Assembly: GCF_947179165.1 (NCBI RefSeq)
Contig: NC_077238.1
Coordinates: 82,241,757-82,305,756, forward strand
Origin: Solanum dulcamara
Lineage: Eukaryota > Streptophyta > Magnoliopsida > Solanales > Solanaceae
Length of the DNA stretch: 64,000 nt
Direction: 5' to 3'
Shown here: positions 1 to 11,033 of the stretch, piece after piece
Numbering within the stretch: the stretch's first letter is position 1
Layout of the letters: each line of letters begins with the position of its first letter
Program-made: the position numbers and the translations under genes
The notes under the pieces: generated by a model
Told to the model about the DNA's origin: nothing
The model's database searches: none
What the model saw: only the letters and a program-made list of their open reading frames with translations

Positions 1-1
1 A

Positions 2-2019
2 CATAGGTCAGTTGGAGGGTATGGTCCCATAACTATATATAGTCGCGCTTTGATCCCTGTCCCATTTGATGCCCCAGCTGATGATTTCACCGTTCTCGTG
101 AGTGATTGGTACACTAAAAGTCATAAAACATTGAAAGGCCTTTTAGACACCGGACGTTCACTTGGAAGGCCAGAAGGGATTGTTATTAATGGTAAAAGCG
201 GAAAAGGTGATGGCAAGGATGAGCCTATGTTTACAATGGTCAAGGGTAAGACGTATAGGTTTAGGTTTTGCAACGTCGGGATGAAGGATACTATCAATGT
301 TAGAATCCAAAGACATACAATGAAACTTGTAGAGATGGAAGGATCTCACACAGTTCAAAACTTGTATGAATTGATTGATGTTCATTTGGGTCAATGCTTA
401 TCAGTCTTGGTCACTGCTGATCAAGACCCTAAGGACTATTTCATTGTGGCTTCTTCACGTTTTACCAAAGAACCACGTGTCGCCACCGCCACCATCCGTT
501 ATGCCAACGGTAATATTGAATTACATGATCATTTCACCTTAAAAGTTTTTTAAACTGTTTGAATGAACACACACATATTTCTAGTAGCAACATTTTCAAT
601 TACTTAATTATATTATGTTTGAATACGGCCCCTTATTAGGTATAGGCTTTGATTCTCTTGGATGAGTCAAACACGTGTTTGTTTTTAGCTGATTATGAGA
701 TTTGAACATTCTAGGACATCTGCCTGCTCCAATACAATATTGAATTAATATTGTATGACAATCTCACATTTTTGCTACTTACTTAATTATATTATGTTTC
801 AACAGGTAACGGCCCCGCCTCTCCGGAATTGGGAGAAGCCCCGGAAGGATGGGAATGGTCACTCAACCAATTCAACTCCTTCCGTTGGAATTTAACCGCG
901 AGTGCAGCTAGACCTAACCCGCAAGGTAGTTACCACTACGGACAAATCAATATCACACGTACCATAAGGTTAGTGAGCACGTCCGGCGTTATCGATGGGA
1001 AACGTCGTTATGCCATCAACGGCGTCTCGCACAGGGATCCTGAGACACCTATTAAGTTGGCTCAATACTATGGTGTTGAGGACAAGGTGTTCAAATATGG
1101 CCTATGTAAGGATGAGTATATACCACCAAGTGGAAATGAAATAATCACAATTGCACCTAATGTGGTTAATGCTACATATCGCAATTTTGTGGAAATTATA
1201 CTTGAAAACCATGAGAAGACTGTTCAATCTCGGCATTTGGATGGTTACAACTTCTTTGCTGTTGCGTAAGTACCTCGATTCTACTATATTTTTAAAGTTC
1301 TTAACGTTGAATTCATCGTAAAATTTTAAAATTATGAGTTCGAAATTCAATATTGCTGAATCATGCACCACATACCTAAAATTTCAAATCTCCTTATTTT
1401 TACGACATGACAAGTGTTATTTCAGTTATATGACCTTTTTTCTAAGTATGGATAGGAGATCGATCACCCCCCCTCCCCCACCCCCTCTTAAACAACAACA
1501 ACAACTATATCTCAATCCTGAATATGTTTGGAGACAGTTATATGAATTCTCAACGACCATGTCGAACTTTATGCCACTTACCACACACACACCCCTATGT
1601 AGTCTCTTTACGTCATCAAAAGGGGTTGTGGATATCATTCCAAATGACATATTCAAATCCCATACATACCTTTTTTTTCTATATAAATTTCTGACTTCAC
1701 CACTGATTTCGTATTCAGGATTGTACCGGGGAGATGGAAGCCAGAGATGAGACAAAACTACAACTTACTTGATGCAGTGAGTAGGAGCACAATCCAAGTA
1801 TACCCAAACTCATGGGCTGCAATTATGATAACTCTTGACAATGCTGGGCTTTGGAATTTAAGGTCCAATTCACTTGAAAGACAATATTTGGGCCATCAAC
1901 TCTATTTTAGTGTTCTTCCACCAAACAAATCTTTGAAAGATGAGTACAACATGCCTGATAATGATGTATTGTGTGGACTCATCAAGGATTTGCCTCATCC
2001 AAAACCTTACTCCATATAA
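2..2019 (+). CDS. Multicopper-oxidase-like protein (SKU5-similar / pollen L-ascorbate oxidase homolog), 5' end missing
   Basis: Exons 2-509 (reading frame open at the window edge), 806-1265 and 1719-2019 join in phase with GT-AG introns and give the last 422 residues. The family is about 540 residues long, so roughly 115 N-terminal residues lie outside. The opening residues GGYGPITIYSRALIPVPFD, the segment DGYNFFAV followed by VPGRWKPEMRQNYNLLDAVS, and the tail DNAGLWNLRS..ERQYLGHQLYFSVL are the cupredoxin signatures of the SKU5-similar / NTP303 / Bp10 group. The His-Cys-His block that carries type 1 and 3 copper in laccases and ascorbate oxidase is absent near the C-terminus (NLRSNSLERQYLGHQ is there instead), so oxidase activity is unlikely. 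Proteins of this group act in the cell wall or extracellular space, often in pollen tubes. No GPI-type hydrophobic tail is seen; the protein ends PYSI. Pollen-type assignment is from memory of the family. Confidence 0.93.
510..805 (+). other. Intron of the multicopper-oxidase-like gene
   Basis: The donor lies inside AACG|gtaata and the acceptor is caacag. The join restores a Gly-Asn-Gly-Pro run and keeps phase 1. The sequence is AT-rich with no other feature seen. Confidence 0.9.
1266..1718 (+). other. Intron of the multicopper-oxidase-like gene with C-rich tract
   Basis: The donor is gtaagt after GC and the acceptor is tattcag. The join reads FFAVAIVPGRW as expected for the family. A pyrimidine C-rich run and a short (CAA)n sit at about 1465-1505; open frames reported across this intron are chance ORFs. 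Confidence 0.9.
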
Positions 2020-3136
2020 TTTAGATGGGCTATTCTGATATTATGTAACCACAGTGAACGCGATTTATATTTTTGTATTGCTTGGAAAGAAATTATTTTT
2101 TGTTGTTGTTGTTGTTGTGCTACTAATTGATTAATTAATTACTAGGATTTCCAATTATATTGTACATTTTCCAAGAAAAATCAATGCATTTATGACTATT
2201 TTTCTTCACAAGTAGCGTGTCGTTTTGTACCGAAAACCTACCTTATGTTATTTATTCAACACGTGTGATTTCTTTGTTTTTTTGTTGATATATTCTGCAA
2301 TTTGTATTTGAATTTCTTTTAGTGAAATGAATTAGTTTTTTTTGTGAATTCCCTAAAGCAAATTTGCACAAAAAGAAATTTAGAAATGAGAACATTTGAA
2401 TATGGTGCACTTTCAAGGATTAATTGCCTCTTCTAAAACCATATTCCATACAAATAATTGAATAAACACTTTTTTTTTGTTGTATTCTTTTTTTCAAAAA
2501 AAAAATCATTTTTTGGTACGACTATCATGTCATCATGAAGAGTATAAGTTTAATGTACTGACAGCATAAAAATTGTTTACATAAGCAATTTACCTATAAA
2601 ATAACTATAATTAAATTTTTATTACAAATATTATTAATTGGTATAACTTGGTAAAAAAATGGAGATTATTTGCTATTGCAAGCTAAACTATACTAATAGT
2701 ATTAAAAATCTTTATATTGTCTGTGTATATAAATTAAGTTCATTAAAGTTTTCTTATGTTTCTTTTTGCAACTTTGAATTCCTCTATCAATGTTGTTCCT
2801 CATCTCAATTTCTTACTTCATCTCTCTATGCAAATCCAAATTTAGTTGGTATTCCAATACATCATCGAACATTAAGTGAAAAATCAAAAAATATATATAT
2901 TTATATAGAGAGAGCTAAATAAAAATTGTATACAAATGCTCATAAATTTGCCAAAGATTGAGGAGAAAGGTACATTAAATTTTAAGTTTAAAAAAATTGA
3001 AGGGAACAGATACATCACTGAATTATTCATGTTACATGACCATAAAAACAACAATAAATCATAAAATTTCTACTCAAATCCAAAGAAGAAACTTCATTGT
3101 GTGTAAAAAATTAGGATCTTTGTATGTCTACTTATT
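2020..3136. other. Intergenic space between two convergent genes
   Basis: This space lies between the stop of the oxidase-like gene (+) and the stop of MTHFR (-), so it should hold both 3' UTRs. It has a short (TTG)n run at about 2100-2118 and homopolymer A/T runs. No coding signal or clear mobile element was recognised. Confidence 0.6.
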
Positions 3137-6100
3137 TCAGATATCCTTGAAGATGGCAAACAAATCTCCATTGATGTAATCGTTATCGACGAGGCTGACC
3201 AAGAAGTAATTGTTTTGAACCTGTGAAACGAAATGAAAATTCCGTTTTATTAGTAGATCACGAGCAACAAAAAGGTGTAATTTAACTAGTTTTTGTGAAG
3301 GAAAATCACTCAACTACGCAATATATACCACAGATAATTAACAAACGTCGATAAATGATAGATCCAGTCCTGCTATATAGAGCATAGCCGAGTTATTTCT
3401 CCGTTACAAGTTTTATCACTTTGATGCAATAAACTGAAACGTGGATGACCATTTGAGAAATTAACTCAACAAATGTACTGCACAAACTAAGGATGAATGG
3501 CAAAGGGACAAGTTCTTTTATCAAGACAGAGGAAGGTGAGTGAATATACCTGTTCGAGCAATGTTCTTGATGGATCGTTCTCGGGGTATAATTGAGCCCA
3601 ACCTCTTGACCAGATTTCAAATGCCTCGTCTTTCCATACCATGAAGCTGGCAGGATCAACGACGGTTGGTTGTACAATCTCCTTAGCTGGGAAGACGCCC
3701 CATGTCACTGCATTGACGTCGATTTGGTTGACGTTGGACATCCAGTTTCCTTTCTTGTTCACAGCCATGTAGGAAAGGAAGGGGAAAGCCGTGCATTTTT
3801 CAATAACAGCATTCAACTTCTCGCGCGAGCAAAAGAACTCCAAGTATGCCTTTTGATAAACATATCCACCAGGACCACCCCATCCTGCAAAAAGAAGGCA
3901 AAAGAAGTTAATTTGAAATTAAAAGAAGGCATAATACATAAACAAACACTCTAACTTAGCCTCAGCTGACAAGTAAGCACTCCAACTTTGAGAGTACACA
4001 TCTAGACACCTTATCTTTGTTTTAACCGGCAAATAACCACTCCAACTCGTCCCTGTTGTGTCTTGGACACGCCCGATGGCGGCCGACGTTGATGTGGCAC
4101 ATACATTTTAGAGGTGTTATTTTGTAAGTTGGAGTGTTTACTTGCTAGCTGAGATCAAGTTTGAGTGTTTGTTTATGTATCATGCGTTTAAAGAAACAAA
4201 TAAATCGTCCTTGCGTACAGATGAGAAGTTCTAGTGTCAAACTTACCAACTAAAGGAGCATCGGACTTTGCACCATTAACTGCTGGTTGGCTGTTAATAG
4301 TCAGGAAACCTTTCGTGATTATATTACCCAAGTGATCATCGATGATCTTTGTCTCTGCCTGAAGCCCATCTAACTCAGACCAAGGACAACTTCTCAGCTT
4401 CCCGAGACAGTAATTCATAAATCTCTGATGATGTGAAAATTCCATTAGGACTTGGAAATGAGTTGGGTTTCGACAATAAGTGAAGTGTAACTCAAAACAA
4501 TACCTCATAGATGTCTTCCACACTATTGAGAGCAATAGCCCATTCCTCTTGAAGTTTCTTATCACGTGAACGTGCCCGCATGAACTGTTGAAGAGTGACA
4601 AGGCAGCTATATCAGCAAAACCAAGGTAACTAGAACATTCTAGACCAAATGCACGAAGTTGGTCATCTCTATCTTTTGATCAAGAACTTGTTTTGTTTTG
4701 ATTAAAGGAAATTAGCATATCTGAGTAATGTCGGGCAAAGTTTTCCAAGATGGATGATGAAAGGAAAAAGCTGTGCAGGAATAAAAGTAAGCATGCAATA
4801 GCCACGAGATGATTATTTTCAGGGGGCAAAGTTTTCCAAGATGGATGATGAAAGGAAAAAGCTGTGCAGGAATAAAAGTAAGCATGCAATAGCCACGAGA
4901 TGATTATTTTTAGGTGATCCTTTTGTCGATAGATGCTCTTATTACACTTGTTGTCTTGAAGAATGAGAACCAATTTTATAGCTTCAAAATTGAAGATTCA
5001 AGTAGTGGATACTGTAAAGATATGGCACCTAGGCCTAACTCAACCCCAAAAAGCTAGCTCATGAGGGGAGGATTGTCCAAGTCCATATAAGGAGTCCAAT
5101 ATCCCATCCCTCTACCGATGTGGAAATTCTTAACAGATACATAATTAGACCAATCAGCACGATAAGCAGACAGTTCATGGGACTTCACTCAAATGGTATA
5201 TCTTGTTTGCCTACTTTAGCCTTAACCAAGGTTAAAGCTCCACAAGTAAAGCAGAATGAACAAAATCCTTTCTCGTCTACACCGAAACGAATATTTATCC
5301 TTAATATGATTCAAAACGAAATAAAGAAAAGAGGGGCTTAACAATGCTCTAGGAGTGGATGGTTTCTTATACTATACCTTATAAATTCTGTACTTTTAGG
5401 AAATATTTAACTAGTTAAGACCCTTAAACACAGAAAAGTATGATCTCAATCATCGGCAATCACCTGATAATCACTAAGTGCTCCATATGATGGATTTTGA
5501 GCATTGCCCCATCGGCCATGTGGAAACTCATCCCAACCAATGGTCCTTGAGATGTAGCTCTTTGGACGGTTGGCCCTACCATCATTGCAAATGACAGATC
5601 AGCTTCTAATCACAACAGGGAGAATTATTTTGACATTGATTTGTATCTCTACATACCAGAATATAGGACGGACATCTTCTTTAATACGGAAAACATTTGT
5701 AGGACGTCTCCACGGTAATGGCCTTGAAATTTTGGACTCTTCTATCAATCCAAGATTCTGCATTTTCCAGACAACTCACAAATGTAAGCAAAATTCATTC
5801 TATTTCTGAAATCATATCACTATTATAACATATTTTAAAGAAGCAACTACAAGGTAATAGAATTAACCATCAAAATGGCCAGTGCTGATTTCTCCATGTT
5901 TAATGTATAAAGATGCAATGTCTTAATGCCACTGGCCATAATCTTCCTGCACATTTCAGTTCCAAGGTGAATTCCATATGCTTTGACAGCCTCTTCGTTA
6001 TCCTTAATAGATTCCAGGGCAGCTGTAATCTCCGCCGGGATCTATAATGTCATTAAGAAGGGGAAAAATGAGTATCGGCAATGCAGGAGCAGCTAAACAT

Positions 6101-9100
6101 CCAAGTCAATCAATTTGTGTCTTATTTAAAGACATCTTTTTTACTGAACATGAAAACAATAACTGCTCACAAAAGCGTCACCAAGTATATAAAGAATAAA
6201 ATGGATACCAACTGAACTTATGCATTTGGTTAACCTAAGAAACAACAACAAGAAAAATGCTGGATCAATAACATTTGGTCAAAGTAAATTGAGTTTCCAG
6301 TTAGCATGTCTATGCAACACTTGGACAAATCATCTTCACCAGCATGCAATGGTACAGTTTGAGTCGCTCATGCTTTGAGGTGGAAATGTGGAACAAAGAA
6401 TACTGTTGCAAACAAGAACTGTGCCAAGTCGTAAAGGGTGGTTAAGAAGGTTGATTAACGAGGCTAAAGTGAAGTAACAGATAGAAACTCCAATAATGCA
6501 GAATATTGTGGTTAATTGAGGAAGATGAGCAAAGAGAGTCTTATTCAATGAACTCATTCAACAAAAACAAACAAATAGTCAGGATTATTAGATGAGGATA
6601 GCTTGAAGATCTATTTTTTTTTCTGGTTCATCGGGGTCCGATACCGCAAAAATTCTTAAACATTAAAGATTTCATAACATTACACAAGATTAAGCATCAA
6701 TGTGATAGTGCCTAAAAAATATTTTGTAAAATCACATTTTCAAGTTGTTGGAGTTGTCATGCATCACAATATGCAGAAGGCGGCAACATTTGAGCTGACA
6801 CGCAGACACATAATTTGAGACTGAGAATGGATTGTACTCCAAAAAATAAGGGAATACCTTAGTCTTGCAAAATCCAGTCATGCGCAAGAAGCCCTTATAA
6901 TTGTTGATGGGCATGATTCCTGGAACAATGGGACAAGTTATCCCAATTTGACGACAATCATTGACAAACTTGAGGAAATTATCAGTATCATAGAAGAGTT
7001 GAGTTACAATGAGATCAGCTCCAGCATCAACCTGAAGAATACAAGTTCCCACAAGCGTCAGAAACAAACGGAACAAGAACACTTCACTTTTCTTCTTCAT
7101 GGCAGATTAATGTAAAATATATTATATTCACCCAAAGATGAAACATAATACTGGGAATAACTACCTTTTGTTTGAGATAGGCAAGTTCGTTTTCATATGT
7201 CTCTAGTGTAGCTAGTCCATTTGCAGGTATAACATCAGGATGCGCCTCTGAGAAGCAATAACATAGTCAATATCAGCATAGGAACAGAAGAAGAACCTCA
7301 TATTTTCTCAAGGAGTGTAGAAGAAGATCATATTGCAGAAACAAAAAAATCAACCAAAATCAGACAAATTTTACTTTATACTCCCTCAGTTTCATTTTAT
7401 GTGCTAGTATTGACTAGACACGGGGTTTAAAATATGAATTATATCTTATTCTTCCTCTGTTTCAATTTGTTTATCTTACTTTGTTTCAACAAGAATGTTA
7501 CGTTCCATATTTAGTAACTCTTTACCCCCAACATTCTACATGGCATATTCAAGACTGCAAGATTCAAAGGATATTTTGGTATATTACACATATCTTCAAG
7601 TTTAAGACAAACAAATTGAAACGGATAGAGCATATCTTACTAAGATAATGGTTCAAAAGTTAGTTTGACAGAGGAAACATCAAATCTTAAATTTTGAATA
7701 GATTAATGATTTTGGATTCTTCAAGTTGTTAAAGTAGTATAGAAGTATAATAGTATGAACCATTTTAGTACGTCCTGAAGTGGAAAGAGTACCAAAGAAA
7801 TTGAAACAAATGAAATAATGAAATACACCAAAACAATCCCAAGAGATTGGTAACTAACCTGGGTAACCCGCAACAGTGATCCCAAAGTAATCCCCATACT
7901 TGGCCCGCATGTGCTTTACCTGCGAAGGAAAACAAAGGCAATGGAATTACAACATCAAATGTCATAGCAGTAGTTGAAGAATTACTGTATGAGATAAATC
8001 AATCAGGTCCCAGATCAAAGACTATAAATAATGAACCTAAGCCGCATTCAAGAATTAACTTCAATGAGTTCAGAGTGGACGTGACCATCATATATAGTAA
8101 GTTTAGTTTTTTTTTTTAAATGTATTTATGTTCCAAGCTAAAAGCAATGTGTTCACTTAAACTGCTGCAAACATTATGATCGAGAAGAATTACTATATGA
8201 GACTACCCAATCGGATCCCAAATCAAAGACTACAAATAATGAACCTAAGCCAGATTCAGGACTTATATTCAATGGGTTCAAAGTGGACGTGGCCATCATA
8301 CACGTAAAGTTTGCAATTTTTTCATATGTAAACATGTTTCAAGCTAAAAGCAATGTGTTCACTCAAAACCTACTCAATCAGATCCCAGATCAAAGACTAC
8401 AAATAATTAACCTAAGTTGGCTTCAAGATTTTTACTCAATGGGTTCAAAGTGGACATGGCCATCAAATATATAAAGTTTGCATTTTTTTCATATGTCTAC
8501 ACATTTCAAGCTAAACGCAATGTATTCAGTTGAAACCCCTGAAAATATGTTCAAACTTCAAAGTCCAGCCGAACCCAACATTTTCAACACGGAATGTAGA
8601 TATATCTATATAAAGTACATAAAATTTCACCGAAGATCAAATTTTTAACCTAAACTATCAAAATGTGTAATGGGTTCAGTAATCAAAACTTGTTGAGCCC
8701 ATCAAATTAAATCTTGGAATAAGACATGGAAATTACCAAATCTAAGGCACAGACAAAACCACCTTCAACTTCAACAAACTTATTTTAGCTCAACATCTAT
8801 AAAAAGTTTAATTTTTTTTTCCATATGTATATGTGTTTCAAGCTAAAAGCAATGTGTTCAGCTAAAACAGCTGCAAGCAATAACCTCAATTGAAACCGAT
8901 GCAAATAGAGGCAAATGGAGCATACAATCAACGGATTCAACTGAACCAGTATTTTCAATGTGAAACATAGATATATATATGAAAAAAATTTCTATCAATC
9001 AGATCCCAGATCAGAGACTACAAATATAGAACCTAAACCGGATTCAGGATTTAAATTCAATGGGTTAGAATGGACGTGGCCATCATATATATAAGGTTTC

Positions 9101-10092
9101 CATTTTTTATATATGTAGACATGTTTCAAGCTAAATGCAATGTGCTCAGTTGAATCCGTTAAAAATGCTCCCAACATTAGCAGATGGAGCATTACTGCAT
9201 ATGTGTCATGCTGAATCAGCATTTACAGCACGGAATTTTCACCAAATCTTAAATTCTAAGCCCAAATTTTCAAAATGTGTAACGGCTATCATCAAAATAA
9301 ATCTTGAATCATAGATAGGACATGAAGAATTACCATATCTAAAGCACAAGCAAAACCCCCCTTCAACTTGAACAAACTTATCTTAGCCCAACATATATAT
9401 AAACTTCAATTTCTTTTTCCATATGTATACATGTTTCAAGATAAAAACAACGTGTTCAGTTGAAACAGCTACCAACATTTGCAGATGAAGCATATTATCA
9501 TCAATGGGGTCCAGCTGAACCCAACATGTTTTTTTGATAACCGTGGTGTTCGGGCCAATCATGTGAACCTCGACTAATTCCACCTCCCACTAACAAACCT
9601 CCCACTAACAACCAGTATCATGTAACTCTACACCAAAACTAGGACATATAGGAAGAAATCACCTAGTGTTTTCAACACAAAAATATAGATACAAATATCA
9701 AATCTTGAACCCAACATTTCAGAATGTGTAACGTACAGCAATCAAAACATGTTGAACCTAAGACCTCATGATTCCCACCTCAACATTTTCAGCACCGAAA
9801 TATAGATATAAATGTACAAAATACTTAAAAATTCAACAAAGATCTAATTTTGAACCCAACATTTCAAAATGTGTAATGTATTCAATAATCAAAAACATGT
9901 TGAACCTGAGACATCATGGTTCCCACCTCCACATTTTCAACATAGAGATATAGATATACATGTACAAATTACTTTAAAATGCAACAAAGATCAAATTTTG
10001 AACCCAAAATTTCAAAATGTGTAATGCATTCAGCAATCAAAACATGCTGAACCTAAGACCTCATGGTTACCACCTCAACATTTTCAACACCG

Positions 10093-10135
<43 letters not shown>

Positions 10136-10665
10136 AACTACTCCAAAATTCAACAAAGATCAAATTTTGAACCCAACATTTCAAAATGTGTAATGTATTC
10201 AGCAATCAAAACATGTTAAACACATAAAAATCAAATCTTAGAATCAAAATTAGGAAATTTTACCAGATCTAAAGCACAAGCAAAACCACCTTCAACTTGA
10301 ACAAACTTATCTTGTCCATGAGGAGGATCTCCACGAAGAGCAAGAACATTTTGAATCCCATTAGACTTAATAGTTTCAAGAGCATGATCAATTTTCTCAA
10401 CAGGCATATTAGTACAAGTCAAATGCATCATTGTCTCAACACACACCATATTCTGCATCCTATTTGAAATTTCAAGAGTCAGATCTGCTGTTGAACCACC
10501 AGCACCCCATGTAATATCACAAAAAGATGGGTTATGTGACACCATTCTTTCCATCCTTTCAAACAAATTATCAACCCCATCTTCAGTTTTTGGTGGAAAA
10601 AACTCAAAGGAGAAAACTACTCTGTTATTTTTGACAGATTCTTGAATTTTCTCAATGACCTTCAT
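3137..10665 (-). CDS. MTHFR: Methylenetetrahydrofolate reductase
   Basis: Reduces 5,10-methylene-THF to 5-methyl-THF, the methyl donor for methionine synthesis, in the cytosol. Eleven exons join in phase: 10665-10264, 7919-7859, 7247-7165, 7031-6858, 6041-5868, 5757-5657, 5575-5464, 4584-4504, 4424-4247, 3884-3550 and 3220-3137, giving 594 residues, the normal plant length. The start is the ATG of MKVIEKI; the frame runs further upstream but has no ATG there. The N-terminal catalytic barrel carries [43 protein letters not shown] and [14 protein letters not shown]. The C-terminal half shows [34 protein letters not shown] and ends [19 protein letters not shown], as in plant MTHFRs. Plant enzymes of this family are known to use NADH and to be insensitive to AdoMet. 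The introns, intron 1 above all, are loaded with repeats described separately. Confidence 0.97.
3928..4186. mobile_element. Mutator-like MITE in MTHFR intron 9
   Basis: The ends are long inverted repeats: GGCATAATACATAAACAAAC at the left and its near complement at the right, about 60 bases each. The flanks ttaaaagaa (left) and tttaaagaa (right) match at 8 of 9 positions, the size of a Mutator-superfamily target duplication. There is no coding capacity. A relative sits at 34959-35261. Confidence 0.75.
4733..4914. repeat. 91-bp tandem duplication in MTHFR intron 7
   Basis: Bases 4733-4823 and 4824-4914 are the same apart from one c/t difference (4820 against 4911). It lies about 150 bases from exon 8 and does not touch a splice site. 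Confidence 0.95.
5024..5133. repeat. Dispersed repeat (copy 1)
   Basis: The stretch beginning at CCTAACTCAACCCC and ending near CGATGTGGAAATTCTTAACA recurs in diverged form at about 59940-60035. I know it as a common dispersed sequence in Solanaceae DNA but cannot assign a class. Confidence 0.5.
7378..7640. mobile_element. Nested Stowaway-like MITE remnants in MTHFR intron 2
   Basis: The outer left end reads tactccctcagtttcattt. An inner copy runs from cttcctctgtttcaatttg (about 7450) to the reverse-complement end caaattgaaacgga (about 7630). These are the CTCCCTC(C/T)GTTTCAATTT termini typical of this MITE group. The right end of the outer copy is not clear. Confidence 0.55.
8732..8789 (-). 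repeat. Echo of MTHFR exon 1 3' end (copy A)
   Basis: On the minus strand this reads [15 protein letters not shown] followed by a gtaattt donor-like site. It matches the last ~50 bases of MTHFR exon 1 ([15 protein letters not shown], 10264-10314) and the adjacent intron bases. The frame is open. It has the same orientation as the gene. Confidence 0.9.
9331..9387 (-). repeat. Echo of MTHFR exon 1 3' end (copy B)
   Basis: On the minus strand this reads [15 protein letters not shown] followed by a gtaattc donor-like site. It is closer to true exon 1 than copy A and its frame is open. It ends upstream at a CTAAG that could resemble an acceptor. Confidence 0.9.
9527..9670 (-). mobile_element. tRNA-derived SINE fragment (family 2), minus strand
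   Basis: The stretch from ttttttgataaccgtggtg to gaagaaatcacctagtg is the reverse complement of the 3' part of a SINE also seen at 15060, 17148, 35412 and 60831. The poly-A end is the T run at its left. The tRNA-like 5' part is degraded here. Confidence 0.6.
9690..10240. repeat. ~130-140-bp tandem array next to MTHFR exon 1
   Basis: Four units carry 'cccaacatttcaaaatgtgt', 'caatcaaaacatgttgaacc' and 'cacctcaacattttcaacac'. A (TA)n(CA)n microsatellite at about 10097-10136 sits in the last unit. Phrases such as 'gagacctcatggttccca' suggest it grew from SINE sequence. Confidence 0.85.
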
Positions 10666-10749
10666 TCTTTTTTTGAACAATGTATGATGAAATTGGGGGT
10701 GTTTAGGAAAAGGGTTAGTGAAGAATCTTGAAAATGGTCAGAGGAGAGG

Positions 10750-10756
10750 TATATAT
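10750..10756 (-). promoter_or_regulatory. Candidate TATA box of MTHFR
   Basis: A TATATA run lies about 85 bases upstream of the MTHFR start codon on the same strand, a plausible spacing for a short 5' UTR. A run of about 13 G on the plus strand follows at about 10773-10786. The call rests on position and composition only. Confidence 0.4.
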
Positions 10757-11033
10757 GTAGAAGATTGAGGGAGTTTTGGGGGGGGGGGGTAAGGGGGTAG
10801 AAAAGGAGGAGACTGGTTGTAGGAGGAACCAACAGTCTCCTAACAACTTTTTTTTTTGTAGGGTCACAAAGATTTATGAATTATTTTTTTTCATAATTAT
10901 TTGGTATTCAAAATTTATTCAGATTTTTATCCATCTATAAAGGAAAAATGTATTCTATCCAGAATTATTCTTATTCCTTGTGCTTCAATTAGAGTTTTTA
11001 AAATTAAAAATAAAGGAATTATTTTTGTTCCTT

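Larger units (their letters stand above)
7985..9480. repeat. Diverged ~165-175-bp tandem array in MTHFR intron 1
   Basis: A unit with the landmarks 'gatcccagatcaaagacta', 'caatgggttcaaagtggac' and 'agctaaaagcaatgtgttca' is repeated at about 7990, 8204, 8371 and 8990, with partial units at about 8799-8885 and 9398-9480. The partial units directly follow the two exon-1-like segments, so the array is a compound repeat. Confidence 0.85.

Noticed and set aside
1426..1755. Overlapping ORFs on both strands in the second intron of the oxidase-like gene
   Set aside because: They lie in an intron with clear splice sites and consist of low-complexity proline or glycine runs.
7985..10240. A CRISPR-like or other regular defence array
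   Set aside because: The units are long and diverged with no spacers; this is a eukaryotic intron repeat.
10666..10680. Upstream extension of MTHFR (frame open before the ATG)
   Set aside because: No ATG occurs in the extension and the family starts at MKV.
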